Assembly: GCA_039621445.1 (NCBI GenBank)
Contig: CP154956.1
Coordinates: 95,360,406 to 95,424,405 of the forward strand
DNA length: 64,000 nucleotides
Direction of reading: 5' to 3'
Source of the DNA: Euglena gracilis
Taxonomy: Eukaryota; Euglenida; Euglenophyceae; Euglenales
The translations under genes were made by a program, and so were the position numbers. The notes under the pieces were generated by a model that made no database searches, was not told where the DNA came from, and saw nothing but the letters and a program-made list of their open reading frames with translations. Shown here one piece after another: positions 62,018-64,000 of this stretch (positions are counted from its first letter, which is position 1; every line of letters starts with the position of its first letter).

Positions 62018-63131
62018 TTCCTCCCTCTCCAAGCTTGTGGACTGAGCACTGTTGGTTGGATCGACCTTGGAGTAAGATATGACCAGAGATTTGGTGTCGT
62101 TGGTTGGTTTCTCCCACATGTTCTCGTGAACGAACTGTTTATTTTGAAGGGGACTGGTCCATGAACTTTGGAATCTATTTCTGACGCAAAAATTCTGAAA
62201 TTGATTTTTAAAGTGATGTTTAATGTGAGATCATGGTGGTCACACGCGACTTGTCAAAGCCACCACGTTTCCCCCACGACCCCCCCTTGACCCCCCCCCC
62301 CTGCGACCGACCCCGCCACCGCGACTCATAAACCCTCCATATGAAACTTGCAATTCCCAAAATGTTTTCATTTTTATACATCTGCACAACAGATTACATG
62401 TCCAATGTCTTGCGAAACACTTTTTTTTCGCATTCAGGAACAACTAAACCAAAAAAAGTGAAAATGGAGCGAGAAAGGTCTGCGTGTGGGCTACATGTGT
62501 ATTCCTGTATCTCAGATTGCGCTGAGTGGTGACTGGCCATTCTGTTGTGTTTAAATTCTGCAATTTTGAATTCGCACTGAAGGATATCCAAACAGCAGTG
62601 GTGCCACACCCTCCAAATGGTGCGTGTGTTAAGTTGCACAAGAGGTTGGTGTGCAAGATGTGCAAACCGACCAAAGAGTCTGTATTCGCATTTGCACAAA
62701 CTGACCACTTGTACAATTTCACAAACACATCAATTGCAGCTGGCACACATGGCCCTTTTCACAGTTACACAAACAATTGGTGTGCGCATTTGCGCACACC
62801 ATCCATTTGCGCATTTGCCCACACCGAACACCAATTTCTCACAAAGCCAAGTTTCAGGGCTTTGTGAAACCCTGAAACTTCAATCTTGAACAGACCTCAC
62901 CAAATCGTTCAGTCAATATCCTAAGTCGATGAGACATCCATTGAAAGGTTCCAAACACACCCGCTGGGTGTTGTGTATATTGACAAAGAAAAAAGCTTAA
63001 GTGCGAGCTGCACCGTCTAATATTTTTTTTTAGCACTCGGCAGGACAATTTTTAGAAGAAAAAAGAAAGCGATGCCAGTGACCTGCCTCAAGAGAAAACC
63101 CTGAGAACCCTGAAAACCAACTCTTTATCAG
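62018..63131. other. No supported gene
   Basis: Unique DNA. C-run-rich 62258-62330 resembles a TIR remnant (ccacgaccccccc). 62620-62840 repeats gcgcatttgc / tgcacaaac motifs. Confidence 0.45.
62841..62876. repeat. 12-bp hairpin agtttcaggg / ccctgaaact
   Basis: aagtttcaggg and ccctgaaactt are separated by 10 bp. No T run follows, so a terminator is not supported. Confidence 0.8.
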
Positions 63132-63253
63132 CTTATTTTTCCCGAAACGGTGGAGGTCTGCTGTGGTGCAGTCTGCACAGCATCACCAAGTGCAAAGTGG
63201 CCACTTGGTGGGGCTGGGCAACCAAGGAATGCATCCTGATTCTTGAAGCCCGG
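63132..63253 (+). CDS. Internal exon, Trp/Cys-rich, unknown gene
   Basis: Acceptor tttatcag and donor CGG|GTGAGC bound 122 nt (phase 1 to 0). The peptide reads GGLLWCSLHSITKCKVATWW followed by GWATKECILILEAR. A second frame (starting LIFPETVEVCC) is also open for most of the exon but meets a stop before the donor. No domain is recognised. Confidence 0.5.
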
Positions 63254-63312
63254 GTGAGCGCCTCGGCCCAATTGTACTGCGAAAAAATCCTAAGTCCATT
63301 CAGGCAGAAATT

Positions 63313-63381
63313 GGCCGGAATAAACCGGAATAAATTCCGGAATAAACCGGAATAACCCGGAATAAACCGGAATAAAACCCT
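63313..63381 (+). repeat. (ccggaataaa)n decamer array
   Basis: Six to seven decamers, one of them inverted (attccgg). Confidence 0.9.
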
Positions 63382-64000
63382 GGATTAAAATTTTTGGCCG
63401 ACTGGAATATCTCCTTGCCCCTGGTATCTATCCAAATCATAGTGGGCATGCCTATTTTTTTTGACGTTGTTTTTTAAATTATTATTATTTCTAGCAATGT
63501 TTTTTTTTAAAAAAAATGCCCACGAGATTTTGCAACAAAGAATTTTTTGAATGCATATTTTCAGTCATTCTTGGCAACTTCTGGGTCAGTTCTGCCAAAA
63601 ACTGCCTTCCACAAAAAACGAATAAAGTCATAAAATTGCATTTTTTTGCATTTTTTTTGATTTTTTCCCATTTCTTGACACCTTTTGAACTTAGTAGGAT
63701 TCAAAGTATGGTTTGGGTGTTTCATACCGAGTTTTTTTAAATGAAATTTTCCTTTGTTTTTTTGATGTTTTTTGACGTTTTTTTTTCTTCTTCAAAAAAT
63801 GCATGTTGTTTTGAAAAAAAGACAAGAAAAATGCCCACCATGGTCCAAATTTTTTTGTTGGCCAGTTTGATCCACCATTTTTGTTTGGGCGACCAGGTTA
63901 GCCAGCTAAGAGATTGCCGTATTCTCAGGCCTTGCTTTAGGGTTTCAGTACCCCCGGGTGGGGGGGGGGGCTGGGCTGTGGCAAGTCCAAACCTGGCTAG
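63382..64000. other. A/T-rich spacer to window end
   Basis: T and A runs up to 12 and a G run at 63959-63970 lie close to the edge. No gene or complete element is visible. Confidence 0.5.

Noticed and set aside
62841-62876. Intrinsic terminator
   Set aside because: It is a hairpin without a T run in a eukaryotic context.
1-64000. Retrotransposon (reverse transcriptase, integrase, gag, LTR pair)
   Set aside because: No RT box, integrase motif, zinc knuckle or long terminal repeat pair was seen in any frame.
1-64000. rRNA genes, bacterial operons, plasmid or phage segments
   Set aside because: No conserved rRNA blocks, ribosome-site spacing or phage-type gene clusters are present.

Overview
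This is nuclear DNA of a eukaryote. The genes are in pieces joined by GT-AG introns, and there are no bacterial-style operons or ribosome sites. TTAGGG-type tracts, Tc1/mariner and hAT-like transposons and many satellites are present. TAA, TAG and TGA all end exons, so the standard code fits. The genome looks very repeat-rich, and G/C homopolymer tracts of 8 to about 20 bases occur every few hundred bases next to A/T-rich sequence. I cannot name the organism; a protist or alga with a large genome is my guess. Some introns are tiny: 38, 45 and 72 nt in one gene.

Layout. 0-5 kb: TGGCCAAAA-type arrays, a complete 1.5 kb terminal-inverted-repeat (TIR) element with an 8-bp target-site duplication (TSD) at 3545-5077, and a small hAT-like element at 1475-1903. 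5-22 kb: dispersed repeats with isolated exon candidates at 2.9, 6.3, 10.7, 11.9, 12.5, 12.8, 14.6 and 15.2 kb, and a tandem pair of hAT-like elements sharing three TSD copies at 20.4-21.2 kb. 22-28 kb: minus-strand exons, including a phase-consistent gene (26541-28203) interrupted by a 281-bp hAT-like element. 29-31.5 kb: short-period arrays, long hairpins and a perfect 32-bp palindrome. 31.4-33.3 kb: a minus-strand gene with a RING-like micro-exon. 33.9-38.7 kb: a transposon nest, with a 2-kb element carrying telomere-like tracts, two smaller relatives inside it, a fourth nearby, and a fold-back Tc1/mariner element. 39.1-40.3 kb: the best gene in the window, a CCCH zinc-finger protein on the minus strand. 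40.3-46 kb: TIR and palindromic repeats around a 5 x 137-bp array. 46.3 kb: the C-terminal end of a possible protein kinase. 47-50.6 kb: elements, a minisatellite and palindromes. 50.6-51.4 kb: a coding region holding a 251-bp element. 52.2-52.5 kb: a tRNA-like gene beside a terminal exon. 53-60 kb: repeats, a TTAGGG array and exons at 56.4 and 58.4 kb. 60.9-63.3 kb: plus-strand exons.

The main theme is many non-autonomous TIR families with exact TSDs, several nested, two of them inside coding sequence. Only the Tc1/mariner remnant shows transposase coding, so the other families must use enzymes encoded elsewhere. Most long open frames are artefacts of poly-C/poly-G (Pro/Gly) or of stop-poor satellites. 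Exon calls rest on splice signals, phase agreement and protein-like reading frames; no database search was possible.
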